From HGM12587 sp045128635 (lineage in GTDB: Bacteria > Bacillota > Clostridia > Lachnospirales > Lachnospiraceae), in the NCBI GenBank assembly GCA_045128635.1, contig JBGVRS010000171.1:1-64000 (forward strand): DNA of 64,000 bases, given 5' to 3'. Shown here piece by piece: positions 40,379 to 49,611 of this stretch (positions are counted from its first letter, which is position 1; every line of letters begins with the position of its first letter). Below the pieces are notes generated by a model. That model was not told where the DNA came from. It ran no database searches and was given only the letters and a program-made list of their open reading frames with translations. The position numbers were made by a program, and so were the translations under genes.

Positions 40379-41872
40379 TTATTTAATAACTTCAATAAAT
40401 CTTTCAAAGGCTTTCATGCCTTCTTCTGTACGTTTATATACGCCTGCACATTCCAGTACCTTGGAAAATACCTTGCCGATTTCATCCTGTACGATTCCAT
40501 GAATATTTTCTGCAGTCACTTCATTTTCTGCCATCCATTTTTCCGCCCAGTCTGCATGTTTTGCAAGCACTTCATCTTCGCGAATATTTGAACCCTGTAA
40601 AATCGCTGACTCTAAAACTGCCATCTCTTTTTTCAGTCGTGCCGGGAGAACCGCAAGCCCCATAACTTCGATAAGACCGATGTTTTCTTTCTTGATATGG
40701 TGATACTGGCTATGTGGATGATAAACACCCATTGGATGTTCTTCTGTTGTAATGTTATTACGAAGAACAAGATCTAACTCCAGTAAATCGCCTCGCATTC
40801 TGGCAATTGGTGTGATGGTATTATGTGGTGTACCATCTGTTTCACTGAAAATAAATGCTTCTTCGTCAGTATAACCTCTCCAGGTTCTTAAAATATGGTC
40901 TGCTGCATCTGCAATGTCTGTCAGATTTTCACCCTGAAGACGGATAACTGACATTGGCCATTTTACAATACCGGCTGTCACATTTGGCCATGCTTTCATG
41001 GTAAATGTTTTTTCATATGGAGCTCTCGCCATTGCAAATGTATAATTACCGCCCTGGAAATGATCATGGCTTAAAATAGAACCGCCAACAATAGGAAGGT
41101 CTGCATTTGAACCAGCTGTATAATGTGGAAACTGTTCTACAAATCCTAACAGTTTTCTAAATACTGCCTTATCAATCTTCATTGGTGTATGTTGTTTGTT
41201 AAAGATAATGCAGTGTTCATTGTAGTACACATATGGAGAATACTGTAAATAGTAATCGTCTCCGTCCAATGTCATCGGAATAATTCTGTGGTTCTGTCTT
41301 GCCGGATGATTGAAATGTCCTGCAAAACCTTCGTTTTCTTTGCAAAGCAGACATGCAGGATAACCGCTTGCCTTTGCTTTTCCGGCTTTTGCGATATCTC
41401 TTGGGTCTTTTTCCGGCTTGGAAAGATTGATGGTAATATCAATCGGACCGTACTCTGTTTCTGTTACCCATTTTTCATCCTTGGCAATACGATCCTTGCG
41501 GATGTAATTTGTTGCCTTACTAAATTCGTAATAATAATTCGTTGCTTTCACAGGCGAAACGGCATATTTTTCAGCGAATGTGCGCTGCACTACAGAAGGT
41601 GCCGGTGTCAGAATTCCCATAATCTTTGTATCAAACAAATCTTTGAGGGTAATCGTGTCATCTTCCAGAATTCCGGTTTCATACGCAATTTTCATCAGGT
41701 CTTCCAGAATTTCATTGACCGGTCGTACTTCACCGGAAAAATCTGATGTCTCATATGCTTCCAACTCAAACAATTCTAACAGACGATTTTTTACATATAC
41801 TTCATCTGCTGCATCTACCAACTGATTATTTAATCCATAACAAACCAGTTCGTCAATCAAACGATAAACCAT
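40379..41872 (-). CDS. galT: UDP-glucose--hexose-1-phosphate uridylyltransferase (class II GalT)
   Basis: Leloir-pathway enzyme that exchanges galactose-1-phosphate with UDP-glucose. The 497-residue length and sequence match the Firmicutes class II GalT, which differs from the 350-residue E. coli type. Visible blocks include ASGYPACLLCKENEGFAGHF, EHCIIFNKQHTPMKI, and the nucleotide-transfer region GGSILSHDHFQGGNYTFAM with the catalytic His of HDHFQGG; later GVYHPHSQYHHIKKENIG. It is the last gene of galK-galE-galT, 12 bp after galE, and ends at a strong terminator. Confidence 0.96.
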   Translation of the reverse strand: MVYRLIDELVCYGLNNQLVDAADEVYVKNRLLELFELEAYETSDFSGEVRPVNEILEDLMKIAYETGILEDDTITLKDLFDTKIMGILTPAPSVVQRTFAEKYAVSPVKATNYYYEFSKATNYIRKDRIAKDEKWVTETEYGPIDITINLSKPEKDPRDIAKAGKAKASGYPACLLCKENEGFAGHFNHPARQNHRIIPMTLDGDDYYLQYSPYVYYNEHCIIFNKQHTPMKIDKAVFRKLLGFVEQFPHYTAGSNADLPIVGGSILSHDHFQGGNYTFAMARAPYEKTFTMKAWPNVTAGIVKWPMSVIRLQGENLTDIADAADHILRTWRGYTDEEAFIFSETDGTPHNTITPIARMRGDLLELDLVLRNNITTEEHPMGVYHPHSQYHHIKKENIGLIEVMGLAVLPARLKKEMAVLESAILQGSNIREDEVLAKHADWAEKWMAENEVTAENIHGIVQDEIGKVFSKVLECAGVYKRTEEGMKAFERFIEVIK

Positions 41873-41884
41873 TTTCTCATACTC

Positions 41885-42904
41885 CTATTTTGTTGCATAA
41901 CCATCCGGGTTTGTACTCTGCCATCTCCAGGAATCTTCACACATTTCTTCAATGCCGTATTTTGCTTCCCAGCCTAAATCTTCTTTTGCTTTCTGTGGAT
42001 CACAGTAGCATGTTGCGATATCACCTTCTCTACGAGGTTTGATTTCGTATGGAATTGCATGACCGCATGCCTTTTCAAATGCTGCCACAACCTGAAGTAC
42101 GCTGTAACCGTTTCCTGTTCCTAAGTTGTAAACTTCTACGCCTGGATTTTCACGAAGTTTTTCAATTGCTTTTACATGTCCTGCTGCCAAATCTACTACA
42201 TGGATGTAATCTCTGACACCTGTTCCATCCGGTGTATCGTAATCATTACCAAATACGCCAAGGCAAGGTCTCTTACCAACTGCTACCTGCGCAACATAAG
42301 GAACCAGATTGTTTGGAATGCCTTTTGGATCTTCGCCGATCATACCGCTCTTATGAGCACCGATTGGGTTAAAGTAACGAAGTAAGATTACATTCCATTC
42401 TTTATCGGATGTATGAATGTCTGTCAGTACCTGTTCCAACATACTCTTTGTCCATCCGTATGGGTTTGTTGGCTGTCCCTTTGGACAATTTTCTGTAATT
42501 GGAATCTGAGCAGGATCTCCATAAACAGTTGCAGAAGAACTAAATACAATATTCTTTACACCGTGTGCTCTCATTACATCACAAAGTACCAGTGTACCTG
42601 TCATATTGTTATAATAGTATTCGATTGGTTTCTGAACAGATTCACCAACTGCTTTGTATCCTGCAAAATGAATAACTGCTTCAATTTCATGGGCATCAAA
42701 AATTTTATTTAATGCTTCTTTATCCAGGATGTCTGCTTCATAAAATGTCACAGTCTTTCCTGTAATCTTTTCTACTCTTTTTAAGGATTCTTCACTTGCA
42801 TTGTAAAGGTTATCTACAACTACAACTTCATATCCTGCTTCCAGAAGTTCCACACATGTGTGACTTCCGATATAGCCTGCACCGCCTGCTACTAAAATGC
42901 TCAT
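41885..42904 (-). CDS. galE: UDP-glucose 4-epimerase
   Basis: NAD-dependent short-chain dehydrogenase that interconverts UDP-galactose and UDP-glucose. The 339-residue product shows the N-terminal NAD-binding GGAGYIGSHTCVELLEAGY, the catalytic Ser/Thr in FSSSATVYGDP and the YxxxK pair in NPYGWTKSMLEQVL, and HVVDLAAGHVKAIEKL. GGAGGCGCA precedes the ATG. It is the middle gene of the operon, 29 bp after galK. Confidence 0.97.
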   Translation of the reverse strand: MSILVAGGAGYIGSHTCVELLEAGYEVVVVDNLYNASEESLKRVEKITGKTVTFYEADILDKEALNKIFDAHEIEAVIHFAGYKAVGESVQKPIEYYYNNMTGTLVLCDVMRAHGVKNIVFSSSATVYGDPAQIPITENCPKGQPTNPYGWTKSMLEQVLTDIHTSDKEWNVILLRYFNPIGAHKSGMIGEDPKGIPNNLVPYVAQVAVGKRPCLGVFGNDYDTPDGTGVRDYIHVVDLAAGHVKAIEKLRENPGVEVYNLGTGNGYSVLQVVAAFEKACGHAIPYEIKPRREGDIATCYCDPQKAKEDLGWEAKYGIEEMCEDSWRWQSTNPDGYATK

Positions 42905-42933
42905 TGAAAATGCGCCTCCTTATATCTTTGAAA

Positions 42934-44214
42934 TTATAATACTTTCATACCGCCGTATTTACGAATCTTTAATACCTGACATGCGTCTGTGCCAAATACC
43001 TTATCCATTGTTGCTTTATATTCTGCAACTGCTTCATTTTTAACAAATGCCTGAATTGTTCCTGCGAATCCACCGCCATGAACACGGCAGGCACCGTTTG
43101 CACCAAGAACTGTTTCGCTGATTGCAAGGGCGATAGATACATTCTGATGCTGTACATCATGGTTTGTATAAACATTCTGTAAGAATTTATAAGAAGAATC
43201 ACCGGATGCTTTTAATACTTTTAAGAATCCGTCGAAGTCTTCTGCTTTTAAAGCTGCAACTTCCTGCTGTACTCTCACATTTTCATTTACAAAATGAATT
43301 GCTCTAAGAAGTGCTCTATCACCAGCCGCTGCGCGAACTTCTGCTGATTTTTCAATGAGTTCTTCCATTGTAACTCCGTGAAGCACTTCTTTTCCGAATA
43401 CTGCTGCAGCTGCTCTCATTTCAGCCGGAACTGCTGCATAGTCTGGTGTTAAGTCTGCATGAGAACCTTTTGTATCAGTGATACATAAACTGTAACCATA
43501 TTTTCCAAGGTCGCAGGATACACCTTCGATTACCGGATTTTTCTTATCTGCAAAATCAATATGTACTAAATTACCAACAGAGCTTGCTGTCTGGTCCATC
43601 AGTCCGCATGGTTTTCCAAAGTATACGTTTTCTGCAAACTGTCCGATGATCGCAATGTCTACCGGAGAGATTGTCATATCATTGTATAAGCCGGATGTAA
43701 TTGTTCCGATAATTGTTTCAAATGCTGCAGAAGAAGAGAGTCCTGCACCAATCAGTACATCACTTGTAACGTATGCATTGAATCCGCCAACTTTACCGCC
43801 ACGATCTTTGATACCGGCAAGTACGCCTTTAATCAAGGAAAGTGTTGTACCTTCTTCGGAGTCTTTCTTTTCCAGATCATTTAAGTCTACTGTAATCATT
43901 GGGTAATCGCCAGATACAACTTTTACCACCGGTGCATCCACTGCTTCTACGATTGCGATCGCATCTAAGTTTACGGAGGCTGCTAATACTTCTCCGTTCT
44001 GATGGTCTGTATGGTTACCGCCGATTTCGCTGCGGCCTGGTGCACTGTAAATAGAAACTTCTGCTGCACCGTAGAGTTTTTCAAACTGTTCAATCGCTGC
44101 CACATAGCGGTCTCTCTGATAAGCTAATTTCGCTTCGTCTAAATAAATATCCATTAATAACTCATCTTTTGCGCCGCTCTTAAATAATTCTTTCATGTTT
44201 TCTGTAGTCATCAT
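42934..44214 (-). CDS. galK: Galactokinase
   Basis: GHMP-family kinase that phosphorylates galactose at C1. The 426-residue product has the substrate signature PGRSEIGGNHTDHQNGEVLA, the GHMP phosphate-binding loop LIGAGLSSSAAFETIIG, and the C-terminal CRVHGGGFAGTIQAFV. A longer frame begins at 44277, but GGAGG lies 7 nt before the ATG at 44214. It is the first gene of galKET, behind a TTGACA promoter, and is divergent from a LacI-type regulator across a 240-bp region holding several operator-like sites. Confidence 0.97.
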   Translation of the reverse strand: MMTTENMKELFKSGAKDELLMDIYLDEAKLAYQRDRYVAAIEQFEKLYGAAEVSIYSAPGRSEIGGNHTDHQNGEVLAASVNLDAIAIVEAVDAPVVKVVSGDYPMITVDLNDLEKKDSEEGTTLSLIKGVLAGIKDRGGKVGGFNAYVTSDVLIGAGLSSSAAFETIIGTITSGLYNDMTISPVDIAIIGQFAENVYFGKPCGLMDQTASSVGNLVHIDFADKKNPVIEGVSCDLGKYGYSLCITDTKGSHADLTPDYAAVPAEMRAAAAVFGKEVLHGVTMEELIEKSAEVRAAAGDRALLRAIHFVNENVRVQQEVAALKAEDFDGFLKVLKASGDSSYKFLQNVYTNHDVQHQNVSIALAISETVLGANGACRVHGGGFAGTIQAFVKNEAVAEYKATMDKVFGTDACQVLKIRKYGGMKVL

Positions 44215-44245
44215 CACGAATCCTCCGTATATTTTTGTTATCTTT

Positions 44246-44274
44246 ATAGTAATTCTTTTTGTCCAATCTGTCAA
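44246..44274 (-). promoter_or_regulatory. Predicted galKET promoter
   Basis: Minus-strand consensus -35 TTGACA (opposite 44269-44274), 17-bp spacer, -10 TACTAT (opposite 44246-44251). The operator-like array begins 7 bp upstream of the -35. Confidence 0.72.
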
Positions 44275-44281
44275 CAAGTTT

Positions 44282-44335
44282 TTTACTTAATTTTAGTAAA
44301 TATTTTACTATTAATTTACTATCATTTTTACTAAA
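44282..44335. promoter_or_regulatory. Operator-like array upstream of galK
   Basis: Five TTTACT or AGTAAA half-sites in 54 bp: a 19-bp inverted pair (TTTACT at 44282-44287, AGTAAA at 44295-44300), then direct copies at 44304-44309 and 44315-44320, and TTTACTAAA at 44327-44335. A further TTTAGTAAA lies at 44423-44431 near the transcript start of the regulator gene. The adjacent LacI-type repressor is the obvious candidate ligand. Confidence 0.55.
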
Positions 44336-44385
44336 TAGAATCCTATTTTTTGTGTATTTTTACCACGTAAAATCCCACCTTTGTC

Positions 44386-44414
44386 TCGACAAATTTATTT
44401 TTTTGTGTTAATAT
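44386..44414 (+). promoter_or_regulatory. Predicted promoter of the LacI-type regulator
   Basis: -35 TCGACA (44386-44391), 17-bp spacer, -10 TAATAT (44409-44414). TTTAGTAAA at 44423-44431 overlaps the expected start of transcription, which suits autorepression. Confidence 0.55.
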
Positions 44415-44455
44415 GTAATAACTTTAGTAAAAAAAGGTAAACTTTGGAGGTAAAC

Positions 44456-45448
44456 ATGGCTACACTGAAAGATATTGCACAGGCAGCAGGAATATCTACG
44501 GGGGCCGTTTCCCGTATTTTAAATAATGATCCTACCTTGAGCGTATCCCCGGAAACCAAGAGAAAGGTTTTTGAGATTGCTCAGGAATTAGGTTATCAAA
44601 AAGCCAAAATCCGTGACAAATCACTTTTCAAAATGGGAATTTTACAGTGGTTTTCTGCAGAACAGGAAATGCAGGACTCCTACTATCTGCTGGTTCGGCA
44701 GGGAATTGAAGATTATTGTCAGAAGCATTCCATCGGAATTATCAGAGCTTTTCAGTCAGATGAAGCCTCTATTAAAACATTGCAGGGTGTAGACGGGCTA
44801 ATCTGCATTGGAAAATTTTCTCACGAAGAAGTTCAGAAGTTTATGAACATTTGCCCGAATATCGTATTCTTAGATATGCCGGTTTTAGATTATAACATTA
44901 CCACTTTAACCATGGATTTTAAGAGTGCGGTTTATGATGCACTTGATTATTTGATAGAGCTTGGACATACAAAAATTGCTTATCTTGGTGGAAAAGAGTT
45001 TGTAGGAAATCAGGAACTTTTTATAGAAGAACGAAAACAGGCTTTTGTTTCTTATATGAACAACCATGGACTGGATGGTTCCTGTATTTACGAAGATGCG
45101 TTCTCCACTGCATCCGGATACCAGATGATGCAGAAGATTTTAGAAAGCGACAATTTACCTACTGCGATTTTCGCAGCCAGTGATGCAATTGCCTTTGGTG
45201 CCATGAGAGCCATTCAGGAAAAAGGGCTTTCCATCCCTGATGATATTTCCATCATCGGTTTTAACGATACAGAGATGAGTTCTTACACCACACCGGCACT
45301 GACAACCATTTCTGCACCGGCATATGATATGGGACAGCATGGTGCAAATCTTATCTATGCAGCAACAAATCTGAATATCAATACACCTCTGAAAGCCAAG
45401 ATTCCGTGTCAATTGATGAAGCGAGAATCATGCAAAAAGATCAATTAA
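44456..45448 (+). CDS. LacI/GalR family transcriptional regulator
   Basis: 330-residue repressor with an N-terminal LacI helix-turn-helix and hinge (ATLKDIAQAAGISTGAVSRI, residues 2-21) and a periplasmic-binding-protein-like sensor domain (DGLICIGKFSHEEVQKF; LGHTKIAYLGGKEFVG; AIFAASDAIAFGAMRAI). A TTG at 44444 lies inside the GGAGG site, so the ATG at 44456 is the start. It is divergent from galKET and probably represses it, with galactose or a derivative as inducer, and may repress itself. It ends at a 15-bp hairpin. Confidence 0.93.
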   Translation: MATLKDIAQAAGISTGAVSRILNNDPTLSVSPETKRKVFEIAQELGYQKAKIRDKSLFKMGILQWFSAEQEMQDSYYLLVRQGIEDYCQKHSIGIIRAFQSDEASIKTLQGVDGLICIGKFSHEEVQKFMNICPNIVFLDMPVLDYNITTLTMDFKSAVYDALDYLIELGHTKIAYLGGKEFVGNQELFIEERKQAFVSYMNNHGLDGSCIYEDAFSTASGYQMMQKILESDNLPTAIFAASDAIAFGAMRAIQEKGLSIPDDISIIGFNDTEMSSYTTPALTTISAPAYDMGQHGANLIYAATNLNINTPLKAKIPCQLMKRESCKKIN

Positions 45449-45451
45449 CAG

Positions 45452-45487
45452 AAAAAGCTTGAAATCAAAATCGATTTCAAGCTTTTT
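45452..45487. terminator. Bidirectional terminator between the LacI-type gene and the HAD phosphatase gene
   Basis: Perfect 15-bp inverted repeat AAAAAGCTTGAAATC (45452-45466) and GATTTCAAGCTTTTT (45473-45487) with a 6-nt loop. It has A/T ends that give U tails in both directions, between convergent genes. Confidence 0.88.
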
Positions 45488-45492
45488 TAATC

Positions 45493-46152
45493 TTACTTTA
45501 ATACATTTAACAATTCTTCCATGGTATCTACCACAAATTCTGTATCACAGGCTTCAAACTCGCCTTCCACTGCAAATCCCCAGGTAACACCTACACATGG
45601 AATGCCGCATTCATGAGCACCAAGCACATCAAATCTGGTATCTCCTACCATAATCACATTTTTCGCTTCACAGCCAAGCGCTCTTGCTTCCTCTATTGCT
45701 GCTCTGATTCGTCCCGGTTTTTCACCGTTTAGACCATTGTTTGGCGCCGCACAAATCACCGAGAAATACTTCTTTAAATCAAAATATTCCAGCACCTTAT
45801 TTGCCACACCTTCCGGCTTGGAAGTCGCAACTCCCATCATAATGCCGGCACTCTGCAATTCTTCCAAAACTTTTTCAATTCCGTCATATGGATGATTTTC
45901 CATCCAGCCAATTGGCTGATAGCGTTCATTGAAAATATTTCTGGCACGTACAGATTCTTCTTTCGAAAATCCATAATATTTCATAAAAGAATCTATGAGG
46001 GGCGGACCGATAAACTTTCGCAAATTGTTTAAATCCGGTTCGATAATTCCATATTTTTCTAATGTATACTGTACGCTTTTGGTGATTCCCTCTCCGGAAT
46101 CTGTTAAAGTACCATCCACATCAAATAAAATCAAATCATATTTTTCTTTCAT
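45493..46152 (-). CDS. HAD family hydrolase (phosphoglycolate phosphatase-like)
   Basis: 219-residue HAD-IA phosphatase. Motif I is LILFDVDGTLTDS (nucleophile Asp), motif II MGVATSKPEGV, motif III Lys in GEKPGRIRAAIEEA and motif IV IMVGDTRFDVLGA. The four-helix cap lies between motifs I and II. Substrate could be phosphoglycolate, pyrophosphate or a nucleotide; sequence does not decide. Several starts are possible; GGGAGATATG places the second ATG (46152) at the best spacing. It follows the lipid kinase gene by 14 bp. Confidence 0.9.
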   Translation of the reverse strand: MKEKYDLILFDVDGTLTDSGEGITKSVQYTLEKYGIIEPDLNNLRKFIGPPLIDSFMKYYGFSKEESVRARNIFNERYQPIGWMENHPYDGIEKVLEELQSAGIMMGVATSKPEGVANKVLEYFDLKKYFSVICAAPNNGLNGEKPGRIRAAIEEARALGCEAKNVIMVGDTRFDVLGAHECGIPCVGVTWGFAVEGEFEACDTEFVVDTMEELLNVLK

Positions 46153-46166
46153 CATATCTCCCAAAA

Positions 46167-47084
46167 CTAACGAATCACACGAAGCTTTTCTTTTTCCAGA
46201 TACATAGTCGCTTCTGTATGATAGCCAAAGTTCTCTCCATCCACATGCATTGGAAGCGGTTTTGAAGATCTCAGTGTCATCTTCTCACCGCGTTTAATAT
46301 GTACACCTTTAAAAAATTTATGCCATCCCTTATAGGCAAGAGGAATTACCAGTAAAAGTTTCAGCTTCGGCACATTATCTACGATACAAATGTCCAAAAG
46401 GTCATCGCTCCAGCTTGCTGCCGGACACATCATGACACGTCCGCCTTCATACGGGCTATTCATAACTGCACTAAAGAAATTACTGTTAAATTTCATTGGT
46501 TCTTTTCCATCAATCTGCACTTCCATTGGAGCAGTTTTGAAAGCAAAAATCTGTTTTACAGCAATTGCAACATAGCTCAGTTTCCCAAGTTTGATCTTAT
46601 TGAGGAATTTCTTAAGCTTCGATACCGCAACTTCATGACAGATTGCTGCATCCCACCCCATTCCGCTGCTGACCGCAAAACGACGTTTCATTCCTTCAAC
46701 TTCTACCACACCTACATTCATCTGAAGATGCGACTTATTTTCCAAAATATGTTCAATAGAAGTCATCGGATCTGTCGGAAGCTTCAATCCGCCTGCCAGG
46801 TCGTTTCCGGAACCCGTTGGAATGTATCCCAAAATCGTATCTTTGATGCGAACAATACCATTTACAACTTCGTTGACCGTACCATCTCCGCCAAGAGCAA
46901 CGATCATGTGCTCACCAGGTCCTTCGGTAAGCTTCTTTGCAAGCTCTGTTCCATGTCCGATACGTTTTGTAAAGAACACTTCATACTCAATGCCTGATGA
47001 TTTTAAGACCGTTTCTACTTCCTTCCAGATTTCAATTCCTCTTCCGGTTTTTGACGCCGGATTTACAATAAACTGTAACTTCAT
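46167..47084 (-). CDS. Diacylglycerol kinase family lipid kinase (YegS/BmrU-like)
   Basis: 305-residue soluble lipid kinase fold with the N-terminal VNPASKTGRGIEIWKEVE, the nucleotide-binding VALGGDGTVNEVVNGI (GGDGT motif) and YIPTGSGNDLAGGL. The C-terminal beta domain has the VHIKRGEKMTLRSSKPLPMHVDGE block typical of DgkB/YegS proteins. It phosphorylates diacylglycerol or a related lipid, recycling it to phosphatidic acid. It follows tyrS across a terminator and precedes the HAD gene. Confidence 0.93.
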   Translation of the reverse strand: MKLQFIVNPASKTGRGIEIWKEVETVLKSSGIEYEVFFTKRIGHGTELAKKLTEGPGEHMIVALGGDGTVNEVVNGIVRIKDTILGYIPTGSGNDLAGGLKLPTDPMTSIEHILENKSHLQMNVGVVEVEGMKRRFAVSSGMGWDAAICHEVAVSKLKKFLNKIKLGKLSYVAIAVKQIFAFKTAPMEVQIDGKEPMKFNSNFFSAVMNSPYEGGRVMMCPAASWSDDLLDICIVDNVPKLKLLLVIPLAYKGWHKFFKGVHIKRGEKMTLRSSKPLPMHVDGENFGYHTEATMYLEKEKLRVIR

Positions 47085-47106
47085 TGCTTTCCCTCTTCTT
47101 TTGAAA

Positions 47107-47130
47107 AAGGGAATGGTTTCCCATTCCCTT
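47107..47130 (-). terminator. tyrS terminator
   Basis: Perfect 10-bp inverted repeat AAGGGAATGG (47107-47116) and CCATTCCCTT (47121-47130) with a 4-nt loop, followed on the minus strand by TTTCAAAAG. It lies 15 bp after the tyrS stop. Confidence 0.8.
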
Positions 47131-47144
47131 ATACGTTTTGCTTA

Positions 47145-48365
47145 TTATTTTACAACAACTTTTCTAAAGTTCTTCTTACCACGTTTTACAACGATACCTT
47201 CACCAATTTCTTCAGCTGTGTAAACTTTTGTGAAATCAGTTACTTTTTCGCCGTCAACAGATACACCACCCTGTTCTACCGCACGTCTTCCTTCACTTCT
47301 GGAAGGCACAAGACCTGATTTGTGTAAAATAGAGATGATGTCGATTGTTCCGTCGCGGAAATCATCGGCAGTAATTTCAGCAGTTGGCATATTTGCCGCA
47401 TCCCCTGTAGAGAATAATGCTTTTGCAGCCGCCTGTGCTTTTTCTGCTTCCTCTTCCCCGTGAACAAGTTTTGTCAGTTCGTAAGCTAAAATTTCTTTTG
47501 CTTTATTTAACTGGCTTCCTTCCCAATCTTTCATTGCATCGATTTCTTCTAATGGAAGGAATGTAAGCATACGGATACATTTCATAACGTCTGCATCCGC
47601 TACGTTTCTCCAATACTGATAGAATTCAAATGGAGAGGTTTTGTTTGGATCTAACCAAACTGCACCTTTCTGTGTTTTACCCATCTTCTTACCTTCTGAG
47701 TTCAGAAGAAGTGTAATTGTCATTGCATGAGCATCTTTGTGAAGTTTTCTTCTGATGAGTTCTGTACCGCCAAGCATGTTGCTCCACTGGTCATCGCCGC
47801 CAAACTGCATGTTACATCCGTATTTCTGGTATAATGCATAGAAGTCATAGCTCTGCATGATCATGTAGTTAAATTCAAGGAAGCTTAAACCTTTTTCCAT
47901 ACGCTGTTTGTAGCATTCTGCTGTAAGCATACGGTTTACGGAGAAATGTGCTCCTACTTCACGAAGTACATCAATGTAGTTTAAGTCCATTAACCAGTCT
48001 GCGTTGTTTACCATCATAGCTTTTCCGTCAGAGAAGTCGATGAATCTTTCCATCTGTTTTTTGAAGCAGTCACAGTTGTGCTGGATTGTTTCCACAGTCA
48101 TCATGCTTCTCATATCTGTACGTCCGGATGGGTCGCCAATCATAGCTGTACCGCCACCAATTAAGGCGATTGGTTTGTTACCTGCCATCTGGAGACGTTT
48201 CATTAAGCAAAGTGCCATGAAATGTCCAACATGAAGGCTGTCTGCTGTTGGGTCAAATCCAATATAGAAAACGGCTTTACCGTTGTTAACCATTTCTCTG
48301 ATTTCTTCTTCATTTGTTACCTGGGCAATGAGGCCTCTGGCAACCAGTTCTTCATAAATTCCCAT
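47145..48365 (-). CDS. tyrS: Tyrosyl-tRNA synthetase
   Basis: Class I aminoacyl-tRNA synthetase of 406 residues. The HIGH-like motif is in ADSLHVGHFMALCL, the tyrosine-binding region includes NYMIMQSYDFYALYQ and GGDDQWSNMLGGTELIRR, the KMSKS-like motif is GKKMGKTQKGAVWL, and a C-terminal S4 RNA-binding domain ends VKRGKKNFRKVVVK. The ATG at 48365 (MGIYEELVARG) follows GAGGATGACAATT; an upstream in-frame start at 48380 is less likely. The short upstream gap shows no T-box. Confidence 0.97.
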   Translation of the reverse strand: MGIYEELVARGLIAQVTNEEEIREMVNNGKAVFYIGFDPTADSLHVGHFMALCLMKRLQMAGNKPIALIGGGTAMIGDPSGRTDMRSMMTVETIQHNCDCFKKQMERFIDFSDGKAMMVNNADWLMDLNYIDVLREVGAHFSVNRMLTAECYKQRMEKGLSFLEFNYMIMQSYDFYALYQKYGCNMQFGGDDQWSNMLGGTELIRRKLHKDAHAMTITLLLNSEGKKMGKTQKGAVWLDPNKTSPFEFYQYWRNVADADVMKCIRMLTFLPLEEIDAMKDWEGSQLNKAKEILAYELTKLVHGEEEAEKAQAAAKALFSTGDAANMPTAEITADDFRDGTIDIISILHKSGLVPSRSEGRRAVEQGGVSVDGEKVTDFTKVYTAEEIGEGIVVKRGKKNFRKVVVK

Positions 48366-48453
48366 AATTGTCATCCTCAATTCTGTTATAGTCTCAATAT
48401 CTTTAAAAGTATACCAGTTTGCTTTGCAATGTCAAGGTTTTTAAGGCTTTTGG

Positions 48454-49593
48454 TCAGTTTAAGATACCTGTTAACAAGCTGTCCAATCCAAATACTCCTT
48501 CCCTGCGAGAAAGCTTTTCCAAAAGTTCAATATTTTCATCGGAATGTTCCACTTCTCTGGAATATCGCTTTGCCGCTTCTAAAACTGCTGCCATTTTTCC
48601 TGCCTCCACATTTTCGGACCAGAGTATTTTGGCAGTTTCTAAAACCATCAATGTACCAATAATAGAAAACTTCATTTTAGAATGAGCTTCTTCGTCATAG
48701 ACTGCACCGCAAAAATAAGTGAAGATAAAATATACCATCAAATGTTCTGCAATGATATCAAGATTCATATCACCGTCCGACTCTCTCCAGTGCATTTCCA
48801 GTTCTTTGTTTCCTACATTTTCCAGTGTTTTCTCTAAAAGCTCCGGCCAGGAATCCCTAAGCACTTCCAGTTTCTCAAACTGCTTTAACATTCCCTTTTT
48901 AAACTCTTTGGCTGGTTTTGGAAGTCCTTCATAAATCAGCAGATGTTTGGCAAACCGTTCCTTTGCACCTTTTCTTGTATAGCGTTCAAAAATAACTTCC
49001 ATGCCTGCAATATCTCCACGATAAATACGAGCCTGCAGATCATGGGTAAAGGCAAACGCAAAGGCCATACGTTCTTTCATCGGACGTGTTCTATCCTGCA
49101 GCATTTCAATGATAATGTCTCTTGCATCCACCAGTTTGGAATATAAAAAGAAATCAAAATCGTCATAGATTTCTTCTTTGTACTGTTTTTCTACCGTAAT
49201 AAATTTTACCGGTTCTGTCGGTTCCAAAATAAGCTTTGCAGCTTCCGGGCATGACATGGCAAGAGAAATTTCTCTCACATTTTCAAATTCCTCAAAATGG
49301 CGCGGATAGGTTTTACATGTCCTGCAAAAATTTTGCGGACCTGCTTCTGTATAAATGTCACAAAGATTGTTTTCATCTAAAAATGCACAGCGCTTATCCT
49401 CATACTGCTTAAATACACCCTCTCTCCAGTCAATGGAGTTTGCCAGACGATTGCCAAAAGGACCTTCGAATTTATGATATTTTTCCAAGGTTTCCTCATC
49501 AATAACAATCTGCCAGCCAGCACAGCAGGTGTCAGGACATTTGTCTGCAGTACATTTAAATTTTCTATAATAATGGGGTACTCGTATTTCCAT
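48454..49593 (-). CDS. FliB family (flagellin lysine N-methylase-like) protein
   Basis: 379-residue protein of the FliB family. The N terminus has EIRVPHYYRKFKCTADKCPD followed by TCCAGWQIVID, and later CAFLDENNLCDIYTEAG then NFCRTCKTYPR and AMSCPEAAKLIL, a cysteine cluster that may bind a metal or Fe-S centre. In Salmonella FliB methylates flagellin lysines; in many Firmicutes homologues occur without flagella and their substrate is unknown. The ATG at 49593 follows GAGGAAATT; the upstream ATG at 49611 is less likely. No flagellar gene is in the window. Confidence 0.85.
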   Translation of the reverse strand: MEIRVPHYYRKFKCTADKCPDTCCAGWQIVIDEETLEKYHKFEGPFGNRLANSIDWREGVFKQYEDKRCAFLDENNLCDIYTEAGPQNFCRTCKTYPRHFEEFENVREISLAMSCPEAAKLILEPTEPVKFITVEKQYKEEIYDDFDFFLYSKLVDARDIIIEMLQDRTRPMKERMAFAFAFTHDLQARIYRGDIAGMEVIFERYTRKGAKERFAKHLLIYEGLPKPAKEFKKGMLKQFEKLEVLRDSWPELLEKTLENVGNKELEMHWRESDGDMNLDIIAEHLMVYFIFTYFCGAVYDEEAHSKMKFSIIGTLMVLETAKILWSENVEAGKMAAVLEAAKRYSREVEHSDENIELLEKLSRREGVFGLDSLLTGILN

Positions 49594-49611
49594 AATTTCC
49601 TCGTTAATCAA

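Noticed and set aside
48366..48453. T-box riboswitch upstream of tyrS
   Set aside because: The gap is under 90 bp and shows no T-box core sequence, specifier stem or leader terminator. The asnS leader is even shorter.
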